Shown: one piece after another, positions 1 through 5,842 of the stretch
Layout: each line of letters opens with the position of its first letter
Numbering within the stretch: position 1 is the first letter of the stretch
Source: Verrucomicrobiia bacterium
Lineage (GTDB): Bacteria; Verrucomicrobiota; Verrucomicrobiia; Limisphaerales; Palsa-1400
NCBI GenBank assembly: GCA_025934545.1
Contig: JAICXV010000133.1
Location: 1-6,575, forward strand
Length of the DNA: 6,575 nt
Reading direction: 5' to 3'
Notes under the pieces: model-generated
The model's input: the letters and a program-made list of their open reading frames with translations, nothing else
Databases searched by the model: none
What the model was told of the DNA's origin: nothing
Program-made: the position numbers and the translations under genes

Positions 1-82
1 GAATATCAAACCCGGTTGCTTCATCCGCGAAAACAGAGCATTTTGAATGTAGAACGAACTTTCGCGTCAAACCGGAGGAAAT

Positions 83-472
83 ATGAAATCGATTCTTTCA
101 CGCGTTTTTTGGATGGCGTTGATTGCCGTGGCGGTTATTGGCTGCGGAACGCCATATAACTACTCGCCCTACGTCGGTGAACAGAAAAATTGGACCACCA
201 GCCCCGGCGGCTACGTCCATTATGTCCAGGGCATTCCTTTTTATGCACCGGGTCAATATCCGAACCGTCCTTACGAAATTCTCGGCGCCGCTTCCACGGA
301 CAGTGAGGAGAACCTCGTCCGCGCCGCCCGCGAACAGCATGCCGACGCCGTTTTGATTTCCGAAGATCACGTCTATCGCACCGGTTCGGTGGCGATGGCA
401 GGGGCCGGTGTCGCCTGGATCACGCCGACCACTGGCCGCGCCATCACCGCCAATCTGGTTCGTTTTCGCTAA
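83..472 (+). CDS. Small predicted lipoprotein of unknown function
   Basis: A 129-residue protein that I do not recognise as a named family. Residues 1-20 form a lipoprotein signal peptide: a K/R-containing n-region, a hydrophobic stretch at about 8-19, and a lipobox V-I-G-C with Cys21 as the predicted lipidated residue. The mature protein would therefore be anchored in the inner or outer membrane facing the periplasm. Residues 22-60 are rich in Tyr, Pro and Gly and look extended. Residues 63-92 (RPYEILGAAS, then AAREQHADAV) resemble the strand-helix-strand core of small periplasmic proteins of the RcsF/YbjQ sort, in which an alanine-rich helix precedes a hydrophobic strand. That similarity is impressionistic. 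Residues 102-111 are a Gly/Ala-rich hydrophobic patch. The start is supported by GGAGG at 74-78, four bases before ATG, a slightly short spacing. It stands alone: no gene precedes it in the window and 250 bases separate it from the next. Confidence 0.8.
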   Translation: MKSILSRVFWMALIAVAVIGCGTPYNYSPYVGEQKNWTTSPGGYVHYVQGIPFYAPGQYPNRPYEILGAASTDSEENLVRAAREQHADAVLISEDHVYRTGSVAMAGAGVAWITPTTGRAITANLVRFR

Positions 473-521
473 GGTATCGCAGGTTTCCAAACCGCTGTAT
501 CGCCCATTTCTAAATCGGCTA

Positions 522-604
522 GCGTCGTAGCTCCGTAACGTCGGGAATGTTGAAGTTCCGCAAGTTTGGAAACTTGCGGAACAGCAGACTTAGAAGTCTA
601 CGGC
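522..604. repeat. Composite palindromic intergenic repeat (REP/MITE-like)
   Basis: This noncoding element is built from nested inverted repeats. A perfect hairpin lies at 555-582, with arms GTTCCGCAAGTTT and AAACTTGCGGAAC and a GG centre. It is followed by a second hairpin at 586-599 (AGACTT, AG, AAGTCT). The outer ends CGTAG (526-530) and CTACG (598-602) are also complementary, with flanking bases continuing the match apart from one G-T pair. A short CCG/CGG pair brackets TAACGT at 533-544. There is no T-tract after the strong hairpin, so it does not look like a standard intrinsic terminator, although it could protect the 3' end of the lipoprotein transcript. I recall similar mosaics of CAGACTT...AAGTCTG and GTTCCGCAAG palindromes as dispersed repeats in Pedosphaera-like Verrucomicrobiota. 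That family assignment is from memory; the palindromes are seen directly. Confidence 0.75.
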
Positions 605-649
605 ACGATTTCCGGACACCTTTTAATCACACCGGGCCCAAACCGCCTA

Positions 650-678
650 TTGACACGCCTCAGGGAATATCCTATCCA
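650..678 (+). promoter_or_regulatory. Possible sigma-70 promoter for the Bax inhibitor-1 gene
   Basis: A perfect -35 box TTGACA lies at 650-655. With a 17-base spacer the -10 would be TATCCA (673-678), a weak match. The overlapping TATCCT (668-673) fits better but is only 12 bases from the -35. The consensus -35 and its position about 70 bases before the start codon are the main support. Confidence 0.4.
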
Positions 679-689
679 TTCCCGCGAAC

Positions 690-717
690 AGGAGGTTTAA
701 CCGTTAACAAAAAGGAA
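690..717 (+). promoter_or_regulatory. Tandem Shine-Dalgarno sequences upstream of the Bax inhibitor-1 gene
   Basis: Two ribosome-binding sequences lie in the leader. AAGG at 712-715 is seven bases from the ATG at 723 and decides that start. A stronger AGGAGG at 690-695 lies 27 bases from the ATG and has no ATG, GTG or TTG at working distance. Between them are GGTTTAACC (694-702 region) and the palindrome GTTAAC (703-708). The upstream site could be a ribosome standby site, part of a regulatory leader, or chance. Confidence 0.45.
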
Positions 718-722
718 ATGCT

Positions 723-1424
723 ATGGATTCATATCAAGCTCCGTACGTCGTTGCAGATGCTCCAGCCGAAGAACGCGCTGCGTTCATTCGCCGCACCTAT
801 AGTCACCTCGCCGGCGCCATCCTGGCGTTCATCGCGCTCGAAATCATGTTTTTCGGCATGCACTTGCCCGAAAAATTCATCGACGTGCTTGGAACCTCGC
901 GCTACTCGTGGCTTATTGTTTTGGGCGCTTTCGTCGGCATTTCGTGGCTCGCGGAATATTGGGCTAATTCGGCGACGTCCATAACGACTCAATACTGGGG
1001 CCTCGGTCTCTACGTCGTTGCCGAAGCCGTCATTTTCATGCCGCTCCTTTTTCTCGCGCGGAACATTTCGGGACCCGAAGTCATTCCAACGGCCGCGTTG
1101 ATCACCGGTTTGTTGTTTGGCGGACTGACCTATACGGCGTTTACGGTCAAAAATGATTTTTCATTCCTCGGCGCCATTCTTAAAATCGGCGGGTTCGTCG
1201 CCCTTGGCGTCATCGTTGCCTCGATTGTCTGGGGCTTCAGTCTTGGCCTGGTGTTCTCCTCCATCATGGTGCTGTTTGCGGGCGGATGCATCCTTTACAC
1301 CACTGGCGGAATCCTGCATCGCTACAACACCAACCAACATGTCGCCGCCGCGCTCTCACTTTTTGCAGCCGTTGCGTTGATGTTCTGGTACGTGCTCCGC
1401 ATCCTCATGCGCGCCCGCGACTAG
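723..1424 (+). CDS. Bax inhibitor-1 / YccA family seven-helix membrane protein
   Basis: An integral inner-membrane protein of 233 residues, typical of bacterial Bax inhibitor-1 (BI-1/TMBIM, YccA/YetJ) proteins, which act as pH-sensitive calcium-leak channels or, for YccA, interact with the FtsH protease. The N-terminus is soluble and acidic, then FIRRTYSHLAGA (21-32) leads into helix 1, a hallmark of the family. I see about seven helices: roughly 28-46, 62-80, 92-112, 122-140, 148-170, 173-193 and 206-228. The conserved block before the last helix is present but altered. ILYTTGGILHRY (190-201) has Thr193 where most members have the Asp of Y-D-T, and the last helix carries Ala216 about where YetJ has its second pH-sensing Asp. 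The start is set by AAGG seven bases upstream. An ATG at 718 opens only an out-of-frame reading. It appears monocistronic, with its own terminator. Family assignment is firm; the transported ion or partner is not known. Confidence 0.9.
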   Translation: MDSYQAPYVVADAPAEERAAFIRRTYSHLAGAILAFIALEIMFFGMHLPEKFIDVLGTSRYSWLIVLGAFVGISWLAEYWANSATSITTQYWGLGLYVVAEAVIFMPLLFLARNISGPEVIPTAALITGLLFGGLTYTAFTVKNDFSFLGAILKIGGFVALGVIVASIVWGFSLGLVFSSIMVLFAGGCILYTTGGILHRYNTNQHVAAALSLFAAVALMFWYVLRILMRARD

Positions 1425-1455
1425 TTCGCGCAGACTATACAATTTTGTAATTCAC

Positions 1456-1502
1456 AGCCGGGGTTGGTCCGTCGCAGCCGCCGCCAGCCCCGGCTTAATT
1501 TT
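1456..1502 (+). terminator. Rho-independent terminator after the Bax inhibitor-1 gene
   Basis: Arms AGCCGGGGTTGG (1456-1467) and CCAGCCCCGGCT (1484-1495) form a 12-pair GC-rich stem with one G-U pair and a 16-base loop. TAATTTT follows at 1496-1502. It lies 32 bases past the Bax inhibitor-1 stop and separates that gene from the GT87 gene, so the two are probably transcribed independently. Confidence 0.8.
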
Positions 1503-1511
1503 GGTTCCCAC

Positions 1512-1538
1512 TTGCCGAATACAATTCGGCGCGATAAT
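1512..1538 (+). promoter_or_regulatory. Candidate promoter with operator-like palindrome for the GT87 gene
   Basis: A -35-like TTGCCG (1512-1517) and a good -10-like GATAAT (1533-1538) are separated by 15 bases. That is short for sigma-70 but workable. The perfect inverted repeat GCCGAAT-ACA-ATTCGGC (1514-1530) fills the spacer and runs into the -35. Its position suggests a repressor or activator site. The promoter follows the terminator and lies about 55 bases upstream of the TTG start. Both parts are predictions from pattern alone. Confidence 0.45.
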
Positions 1539-1591
1539 ACTCCGAAATCTGGGACGCATCGCAACCGGGAGCAAAAGGGGACGACACCGAC

Positions 1592-3052
1592 TTGAAGCCG
1601 ACGAGGCTTCGGGCGTGGAAATTCACATTCGGCGAACGCATCGGTTTATTTGTCGTTGGTTTCCTGCTCCTCGCATTCGGCGGACTCATCGAACAACGCA
1701 CCGCATTGCGGCGCGTGCCGATGACCGATCTGTCTGTCCCAACGACCGCGGGTTGGGCGGTCATCAATGGAGAAAACATTTATACCATCCAGGATTTTCA
1801 CGGCTGGCATTACGGTTATCCGCCGCCAATCGCGATCCTCTTTGTTGCATTGGCGGAGTCGCCGCCCGCCCGTCCATCTGCTTTAGCGCGAGGCGAATTG
1901 CGGACGGAAGCCAACACACCCTGGGGCTTCGAAGTCCCGGGCAAAAAACACTATTACCGTTTAGACCAACAAAACCGCCGCTTCTTTTGCATCATTGCAA
2001 TCTGGTATTTGATTAACGTCTTTCTCATCGGCTCTGCCGCACACACCGTCGCGTGCGCGCTCGAAAAGACTGCGTTAAGCGACCCACCACCGCTGGATCG
2101 CAAACAACGCCGGGACTGGTGGCTTTTGCGCACTCTTCCATTACTCGTTTGCATTGGCTCGCTGCTGACGGAGTTATCCCGAGGCCAAGTCGATGTCCTC
2201 ATGCTCGCCGCTATCGCATGGGGATTATATTTTGCAACGCGCGGACAGGAATCTAAATCAGGCTTTTGTCTCGCTATTCCTGCCACCATAAAACTTTTTC
2301 CCGTCCTGCTCCTCGGCTATCCGCTCTGGCGCGGTCGTTGGCGAATGTTGGCCGCAGCCTGCGCCGCGCTGGTTTTGTTGTTGGCAGTATTGCCCGCGAT
2401 GGTGCTTGGCCCCGACCGAACGGTCATCGCTTACAAAACATGGGTTCAGGTCCTCGCCAAACCCGGCCTTGGCGTCGGTGACGATAAATCTCGCGCACGC
2501 GAGTTAACGAGCATGAACAGCACCGACAACCAATCGTTGCTGGCGTTTTTTCACAACTGGCGCTACCACAGTTTGATTCGTAATCAGCGGCCGCCAGAAG
2601 CCGATAGGTCGTCGCGCGTCGCCGTCTATGTTGTCGCAGCGATAATGCTTCTTGGAATTGCCGTCGCGTTCGGTCGTTCGCGCAGCGATTCGCCACGGGA
2701 TTTATTTCTCATCTGCGGACTTCTCATCGGACTAGCCTTGGTGGCAAATCCCGTCGTCCACAATTTCTATTATCTCCTCCTGATTCCTCTCATCGCTGCG
2801 CTCCTCGATTATCATCTGACGCGGACGTCTGCGCCCTCGCGAATGTTCAACCTGCCGAACCTCCTGTTATTCTTCATGCTCATCGATATTCTGGCGCGAA
2901 TTGCGCCGGTTGGCCCGTGGCTGCGCGATGTGGGTGCGCCGTTGTTGAGCGTTGTTGCGCTGTTAATCGTTGCAATGCGCCTCCTTCTTCGCCGCGACAT
3001 CAGCCGATCCGAATTCACCACACCTGTAGCAGCCGAGGTAACGAGGTTTTAA
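1592..3052 (+). CDS. GT87 / DUF2029 family membrane glycosyltransferase
   Basis: A polytopic membrane protein of 486 residues with the signature of GT87 (DUF2029). These GT-C enzymes use polyprenyl-phosphate-linked sugar, usually mannose, to glycosylate lipid or cell-envelope glycans on the outer face of the membrane. Helix 1 is at about 17-36. The first outer loop has the family pattern MTDLSV...AGWAVINGENIY...YGYPPP (44-79), with Asp46 the likely catalytic acid. Later landmarks are GQVD (198-201), a lysine-phenylalanine-proline block (234-237) and DNQSLLAFF (312-320), followed by helices at about 345-361, 370-388, 392-408, 420-436 and 448-467. The start is TTG: no ATG occurs before residue 44, which would delete helix 1, and AAAAGGGG lies upstream at 1573-1580. 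The hydrophilic stretch at 90-130 seems long. The last eight residues, VAAEVTRF, come from a repeat-like sequence. No glycan-synthesis partner adjoins it, so the acceptor is unknown. Confidence 0.82.
   Translation: MKPTRLRAWKFTFGERIGLFVVGFLLLAFGGLIEQRTALRRVPMTDLSVPTTAGWAVINGENIYTIQDFHGWHYGYPPPIAILFVALAESPPARPSALARGELRTEANTPWGFEVPGKKHYYRLDQQNRRFFCIIAIWYLINVFLIGSAAHTVACALEKTALSDPPPLDRKQRRDWWLLRTLPLLVCIGSLLTELSRGQVDVLMLAAIAWGLYFATRGQESKSGFCLAIPATIKLFPVLLLGYPLWRGRWRMLAAACAALVLLLAVLPAMVLGPDRTVIAYKTWVQVLAKPGLGVGDDKSRARELTSMNSTDNQSLLAFFHNWRYHSLIRNQRPPEADRSSRVAVYVVAAIMLLGIAVAFGRSRSDSPRDLFLICGLLIGLALVANPVVHNFYYLLLIPLIAALLDYHLTRTSAPSRMFNLPNLLLFFMLIDILARIAPVGPWLRDVGAPLLSVVALLIVAMRLLLRRDISRSEFTTPVAAEVTRF
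3025..3050. repeat. Dispersed-repeat fragment at the 3' end of the GT87 gene
   Basis: GTAGCAGCCGAGGTAACGAGG (3026-3046), followed by TTTT, resembles a short repeat I recall as widely scattered in Verrucomicrobiota. It shares GTAGC, CCG and TAACG, in the same order, with 527-544 of the intergenic repeat earlier in this window. It supplies codons 479-486 and the first base of the stop codon of the GT87 gene. The shared blocks are seen; membership of a genome-wide family is inferred. Confidence 0.45.
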
Positions 3053-3066
3053 CTTTTACCGACCAT

Positions 3067-4803
3067 CTAGGGCACAAGGCGCAGCTCAAAAAAATTGTGC
3101 GCAGCCGGAAACGCGTTTGTGAACGTTGCCTGCATGACGCTGCCTGAGCCCGCGATGTTTGATTGCACGATTGTCCACAAATTCGTCGCCACAGCCGGCG
3201 AGCGTTGGAAAATGTATTTGTTGCTAAACGATGTTGTGAACGTCACCACAAAATCGTTATTGCTCCGTTGCTGACTGACGATTCGCGGCCATGCGCTCGG
3301 CGGCACAAACCGGCCCCACCACAACCCGTAACCGGCAACGTCGTTGGTGTCGATCGCCGCATATTCCTGCAACGTCCAAAAATCCGTGTCATTGACCGGG
3401 TCCACGACCGTTTGCGTGTAATCGCCCCAACGCTCCGACCGGAAAACGTTCGGGTCTCCAACCGTGAACGGCGCTTCACCCGGTTTCAGAATCGAATCTC
3501 CGCGCAAAGTGTTCGTGGGATCCGTGCCGGCGTGAAATGTATAATTGGCGCTGATGTAAGCATTCGACGCGAACCGGGTATAACCGATCAGAACGTCATT
3601 CGACTTGTTCACTGCAATACTCGGAAACCCATAACGCTTTAGCCCCGTCGGATCGTCGACACGCCCAAATTGCAAAACCTGCCCGTTCGTCGTGATATTC
3701 CAAAACTGGATATCGCTCCGGTCGGACGTATCCGACGGAAACATATTGTGCACCGTCCACAGCGTGCCATTGCGATAAATCACGTTGTCGAGCGACTTCT
3801 CCCGAATGTCGATCACCTGCGGTGTTCCCAACTGATAACCGCTCGGCAGGCCTATGCCCGGCGGCCACGTTATCGGCGCGATTGCATTTGTCCGAAACGT
3901 CAGCGCCTCCGCCCCAAACGCTCCGGTCAATTCGTAAATCCGGAGTAACGGCGGAAAATCCGTATACGACCCGCGCGTATCCGGCCGCAACGCCAGCAGA
4001 AACATACTCTGCAAATTCGTGTCGTAGGTTGCTGAAGGGACGATGTCAAAAGACTCGAACGCATCCTCCGGTACCGAAATATAAGTGAACTGACCGCTGC
4101 CGCCCGCATAAACATTCGTCTTATTAAAAACGAAAATATGTGACGTCCCCGCTTCTGCACTGTTCGTCGATCCCGAAATGGGCTCCATATTTGCCTGAAC
4201 AACTATCCATCGACTGTTAAAGCCCAGCTTGTCAAAGTCCGCCCACGAAGAATCGGTCGGGTCGGCATCAATCCTGTATCGAAACCATGTTCCCGTTGGA
4301 TCGCTCGTTGCCGATACTGCCAGTAACAGCGCTGAGGCCGTTGAGTCTTGATCCACCGCCGAACTAAAAACCCACCGGCTCGCATACGGATCATAATAAA
4401 GCCGCGGGTCAAACGCTTGAACACCCAGGCCGTTCCAAAACGTATCCGCCGTCACACTTGAAATCATTTGGCCGTCGCGCCGTTGAATAGTGACAACGCC
4501 GTTGATCGTAACCATCAAATGATTCGGCCCGGCCGCGCCCATGCAATCCGGAATAGATCCCGACCGCCCATCGTTCAAATACCCAATAAAACTGGTCAGC
4601 GGCGGCGGCGCGCTTTGCGACTCCGGCGAATCTCCCAAAATCCGTGGCGACATTGGTAGCGACGGCCGCGCCGCGCCGTCGTTTCTCACTGGCAATTGCG
4701 GCAAGTCCCGGAAAACAATTGAGTCGTGTTGCAGCGGCAACATCGGCGTGCCCGCGTACGCGACGCGACACAAAAACACCACCGCCATCGCAAGCTTGTT
4801 CAT
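3067..4803 (-). CDS. Large secreted protein of unknown function with Verrucomicrobiota-type C-terminal module
   Basis: A 578-residue exported protein. Residues 1-17 form a Sec signal peptide (MNKLAMAVVF..., likely cleavage after AYA). Residues 18-70 are Pro/Ser-rich and probably disordered. The body carries motifs I know from uncharacterised secreted proteins: PDCMGAAGPNHLM (85-97), FDPRLYYDPYASRWVF (131-146), a Ser/Ala strand region with TSDPTGTW (166-173), FPSIAVN (393-399) and RWGDYTQTVVDP (458-469) followed by FWTLQEY. Repeated Trp/Asp-rich strands suggest a beta-propeller, but no catalytic site is recognisable. Residues 505-578 form a small beta module (DFVVTFTTSFSNKYIF...TNLWTIV...FFELRL) of a kind common at the ends of Verrucomicrobiota exported proteins. 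The frame also has a TTG at 4809, but GGAA six bases before the ATG at 4803 makes ATG the better start. Only two cysteines are present, one in the signal peptide. It is monocistronic and convergent with the GT87 gene. Confidence 0.82.
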   Translation of the reverse strand: MNKLAMAVVFLCRVAYAGTPMLPLQHDSIVFRDLPQLPVRNDGAARPSLPMSPRILGDSPESQSAPPPLTSFIGYLNDGRSGSIPDCMGAAGPNHLMVTINGVVTIQRRDGQMISSVTADTFWNGLGVQAFDPRLYYDPYASRWVFSSAVDQDSTASALLLAVSATSDPTGTWFRYRIDADPTDSSWADFDKLGFNSRWIVVQANMEPISGSTNSAEAGTSHIFVFNKTNVYAGGSGQFTYISVPEDAFESFDIVPSATYDTNLQSMFLLALRPDTRGSYTDFPPLLRIYELTGAFGAEALTFRTNAIAPITWPPGIGLPSGYQLGTPQVIDIREKSLDNVIYRNGTLWTVHNMFPSDTSDRSDIQFWNITTNGQVLQFGRVDDPTGLKRYGFPSIAVNKSNDVLIGYTRFASNAYISANYTFHAGTDPTNTLRGDSILKPGEAPFTVGDPNVFRSERWGDYTQTVVDPVNDTDFWTLQEYAAIDTNDVAGYGLWWGRFVPPSAWPRIVSQQRSNNDFVVTFTTSFSNKYIFQRSPAVATNLWTIVQSNIAGSGSVMQATFTNAFPAAHNFFELRLVP

Positions 4804-4981
4804 AAACAATTCCGAAGGGCAGGGGATGCTAACTGTGCGGGTTGGTAAAGAAACTCAGGCAAACGCTCGTTTCTCCCTCGGAATTTCTCGCAACGATGCG
4901 TTTGCAAACTTTCAAGGCTGGGTTGCGTAGATCGAGAATAGACAAGTCTGGAAGGACGATTGGAATGTATTCGAAGAGAAT
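4804..4981. other. Intergenic region with inverted repeats upstream of the secreted-protein gene
   Basis: This 178-base gap should hold the promoter of the secreted-protein gene and the 3' end of the aldo/keto reductase transcript. No convincing -35/-10 pair or terminator was found on the minus strand. It does hold GCAAACGC (4859-4866) and its complement GCGTTTGC (4898-4905), the short hairpin AAACG-CT-CGTTT (4861-4872), and the perfect palindrome GTTTGCAAAC (4900-4909). These overlap one another, so alternative pairings are possible and a regulatory role is conceivable. Confidence 0.4.
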
Positions 4982-5842
4982 TTACCGCATCGCCAGCGGC
5001 ACCTTGCCCTCGGGCGGCGGAAACGCCTTGTCGAGCGCCGTTACATCCTCATCGGTCAATTGGATATCCGCGACAGCGCGATTTGCGCGCACATGCTCTG
5101 GCTTCACGGCTTTTGGAATGACCACAACTCCTTTGTGCAACAACCAGGCCAAAGCAATCTGTGCAGTCGTCGCGTCGTGCGCTTTTGCGACGCGCTTCAA
5201 AGCGGCTTGCGCCAGCAACGCGTGCTTGTCATCGCCATCACTCTTCAACGGCGAATACGCCATGATCGGAATGCCGCGTTTGTTGCACCACGGCATAAGG
5301 TCGAACTCAATCCCGCGGTGCTCGAGATTGTAATAAACCTGGTTAACCGCAATCGCTTCGCCACCGCCCACACGCGCGGCATCTTCCATATCCGAAACGT
5401 CAAAATTGCTGACACCAAAATCCAAAATCTTCCCTTCGGCTTTCAATTTCAAAAACGCCTCAAACGTTTCCTCCAAGGGGATCGACTCGCGCCAATGCAG
5501 CAAATACAAATCGAGCCGATCCGTCTTGAGCCGTTTCAAACTCCTCTCACACGCCTGCGCTGTTCCTTCACGACACGCGTGATGCGGATAAATTTTGCTG
5601 ACGAGAAAAACTTCGTCACGTCGTCCCGCCATCGCTTCACCAACGACGATTTCTGCGCCACCTTCGCCATACATTTCCGCCGTGTCGATGAGCGTCAGGC
5701 CGATGTCCAGGCCGAGACGCAACGCGGCAATTTCAGCGTTATGTTGATCGCGATTTTCACCCATGCGCCACGTGCCCTGGCCAAGGGTTGGAATCATCCG
5801 GCCACCCTGCAAACGCACCGTTTTTATCCCCGAAGTTTTCAT
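4982..5842 (-). CDS. Aldo/keto reductase, YeaE-like (probable methylglyoxal/aldehyde reductase)
   Basis: A complete 286-residue cytosolic aldo/keto reductase, a TIM-barrel NADPH-dependent enzyme that reduces aldehydes and ketones. The catalytic tetrad is intact: Asp53 and Tyr58 in DTAEMYGEGGAE, Lys83 in VSKIYP and His116 in LLHW. Other family landmarks are GVSNFD (143-148), NQVYYN (167-172), AYSPL (195-199) and the cofactor-binding VIPKAVKPEHVRAN (241-254). From memory it aligns nearly end to end with E. coli YeaE, a methylglyoxal reductase: GQGTW.MGE near the N-terminus, GGAE..VGEA, RGIE.DL.PWC and the short tail after LDKAFPPPEGK. Substrate is inferred from that similarity only. Its ATG overlaps the stop of the thioredoxin gene as ATGA (5839-5842), so translation is probably coupled. 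The shared transcript suggests a role in handling reactive carbonyls or redox stress. Confidence 0.93.
   Translation of the reverse strand: MKTSGIKTVRLQGGRMIPTLGQGTWRMGENRDQHNAEIAALRLGLDIGLTLIDTAEMYGEGGAEIVVGEAMAGRRDEVFLVSKIYPHHACREGTAQACERSLKRLKTDRLDLYLLHWRESIPLEETFEAFLKLKAEGKILDFGVSNFDVSDMEDAARVGGGEAIAVNQVYYNLEHRGIEFDLMPWCNKRGIPIMAYSPLKSDGDDKHALLAQAALKRVAKAHDATTAQIALAWLLHKGVVVIPKAVKPEHVRANRAVADIQLTDEDVTALDKAFPPPEGKVPLAMR

Noticed and set aside
16..44. TTGCTT and an AT-rich CATTTT as a possible promoter for the lipoprotein
   Set aside because: The -10 matches poorly and the AT-rich patch is likely chance. A better promoter may lie left of the window.
98..490. Minus-strand open frame of 130 codons over the lipoprotein gene
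   Set aside because: The + strand frame has a Shine-Dalgarno and a signal peptide with lipobox; the antisense translation shows no such features.
482..493. GGTTT-CC-AAACC hairpin after the lipoprotein stop, considered as a terminator
   Set aside because: Five pairs with a two-base loop and no following T-tract are too weak.
718..984. ATG at 718 opening an alternative frame across the Bax inhibitor-1 gene
   Set aside because: The product is Arg/Ser-rich and featureless and is out of frame with the well-supported membrane protein starting at 723.
1416..1449. CGCGA-CTAGT-TCGCG across the Bax inhibitor-1 stop and TACAA-TT-TTGTA after it
   Set aside because: Five-base arms of this size are expected by chance, and the strong terminator just downstream accounts for transcript ending.
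3079..3102. GCGCA/TGCGC inverted repeat with a run of A in the loop, considered as a terminator
   Set aside because: The stem has only five pairs, the A/T run is in the loop rather than after the stem, and it lies within the coding end of the secreted-protein gene.
4887..4915. TTGAAA on the minus strand as a -35 box for the secreted-protein gene
   Set aside because: At 17 bases spacing the -10 would be TGCGAG, with almost no match to consensus.
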